Source: Bacteroidales bacterium
GTDB taxonomy: Bacteria; Bacteroidota; Bacteroidia; Bacteroidales; VadinHA17
Direction of reading: 5' to 3'
DNA: 6,344 bases
Assembly (NCBI GenBank): GCA_003162595.1
Contig: PMNJ01000198.1
Coordinates: 1 to 6,344, forward strand
Numbering within the stretch: the stretch's first letter is position 1; every line of letters starts with the position of its first letter. Shown piece by piece: positions 6,079 to 6,344 of this stretch. The translations under genes were made by a program, and so were the position numbers. Below the pieces are notes generated by a model. That model did no database searches. It was given only the letters and a program-made list of their open reading frames with translations, and was not told the DNA's origin.

Positions 6079-6344
6079 TTGAGGAAGATTATTCATATTG
6101 ATATGGATGCATTTTTTGCATCTATTGAACAGCTTGACAACCCTGAACTGAGAGGGAAACCTGTTGCAGTAGGTGGCAGTGGAGAGCGCAGTGTAGTGGC
6201 AGCAGCAAGTTATGAAGCAAGAAAATTCGGTATCAGATCAGCAATGTCTTCTATGGTTGCTAAAAGGCTATGTCCCGATCTGATTTTTGTAAAACATAAT
6301 TTTACAAGGTATACTGAGGTTTCTGCCAGTATTATGGAGATATT
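6079..6344 (+). CDS. dinB: DNA polymerase IV, Y-family (3' partial)
   Basis: The first 88 codons of a translesion DNA polymerase are visible before the right edge. The N-terminus reads MRKIIHIDMDAFFASIEQ, nearly residue for residue the E. coli DinB start. Asp8 is the first catalytic metal ligand and Phe13 the steric-gate residue that excludes ribonucleotides. The downstream block SYEARKFGIRSAM matches the conserved YxARKFGVRSAM nucleotide-binding segment. The start is set at TTG 6079: it gives the family N-terminus, the frame is closed by TGA at 6064, and the next ATG (6103) would remove Asp8. The second catalytic motif (SLDEAY-like) and the little-finger domain lie outside the window. The family copies damaged templates with low fidelity and is often stress-induced. 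The gene is divergent from the exported-protein gene, with a TAnnTTTG box just upstream. Confidence 0.94.
   Translation, partial: MRKIIHIDMDAFFASIEQLDNPELRGKPVAVGGSGERSVVAAASYEARKFGIRSAMSSMVAKRLCPDLIFVKHNFTRYTEVSASIMEI

Overview
The window looks like chromosomal DNA from an anaerobic Bacteroidota, probably Bacteroidales-like. It is AT-leaning. Genes start without a Shine-Dalgarno sequence, and a Bacteroidetes-type -7 box (TAnnTTTG) precedes one of them. The protein families fit a fermentative anaerobe: a group A [FeFe] hydrogenase, a rubrerythrin and a long SNF2-type helicase. The intergenic DNA carries small hairpin repeats of kinds I recall from Bacteroidota genomes. The assignment is inferred from protein and promoter style; no rRNA or other marker gene is present.

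Layout, left to right. (1) 1-1149, plus strand: the C-terminal part of an [FeFe] hydrogenase catalytic subunit (H-cluster domain plus small-subunit-like tail), cut by the left edge and followed by a hairpin at 1177-1208. (2) 1332-1910, plus strand: a complete rubrerythrin. (3) 1911-2086: a convergent gap filled by a long imperfect inverted repeat built from 11-12 nt units. (4) 2087-5056, minus strand: a 989-residue SNF2/Swi2 helicase that apparently starts at TTG. (5) 5083-5117: a bidirectional intrinsic terminator. (6) 5135-5485, minus strand: a small exported Thr/Lys-rich protein with two KKDGTPD repeats. (7) 5486-6078: a 593 bp divergent gap without genes but with two families of hairpin repeats. 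(8) 6079-6344, plus strand: the start of a Y-family DNA polymerase IV (dinB), also starting at TTG and cut by the right edge.

The genes do not form one pathway. Hydrogenase and rubrerythrin both suit an anaerobe (hydrogen metabolism, peroxide defence) but appear to be separate transcription units. The SNF2 helicase and DinB both act on nucleic acids, but they lie on opposite strands with another gene and a large gap between them. I see no CRISPR array, tRNA, transposase, phage gene or toxin-antitoxin pair, and no convincing new multi-gene system. The most interesting signals are structural. One is a 123 bp dyad element whose two arms differ at four positions, all pairwise compensatory. Another is a pair of mini-hairpins that also differ by a compensatory pair. 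Others are the tandem-unit palindrome between the convergent genes, the TSCSPGW variant in the hydrogenase and two TTG starts.
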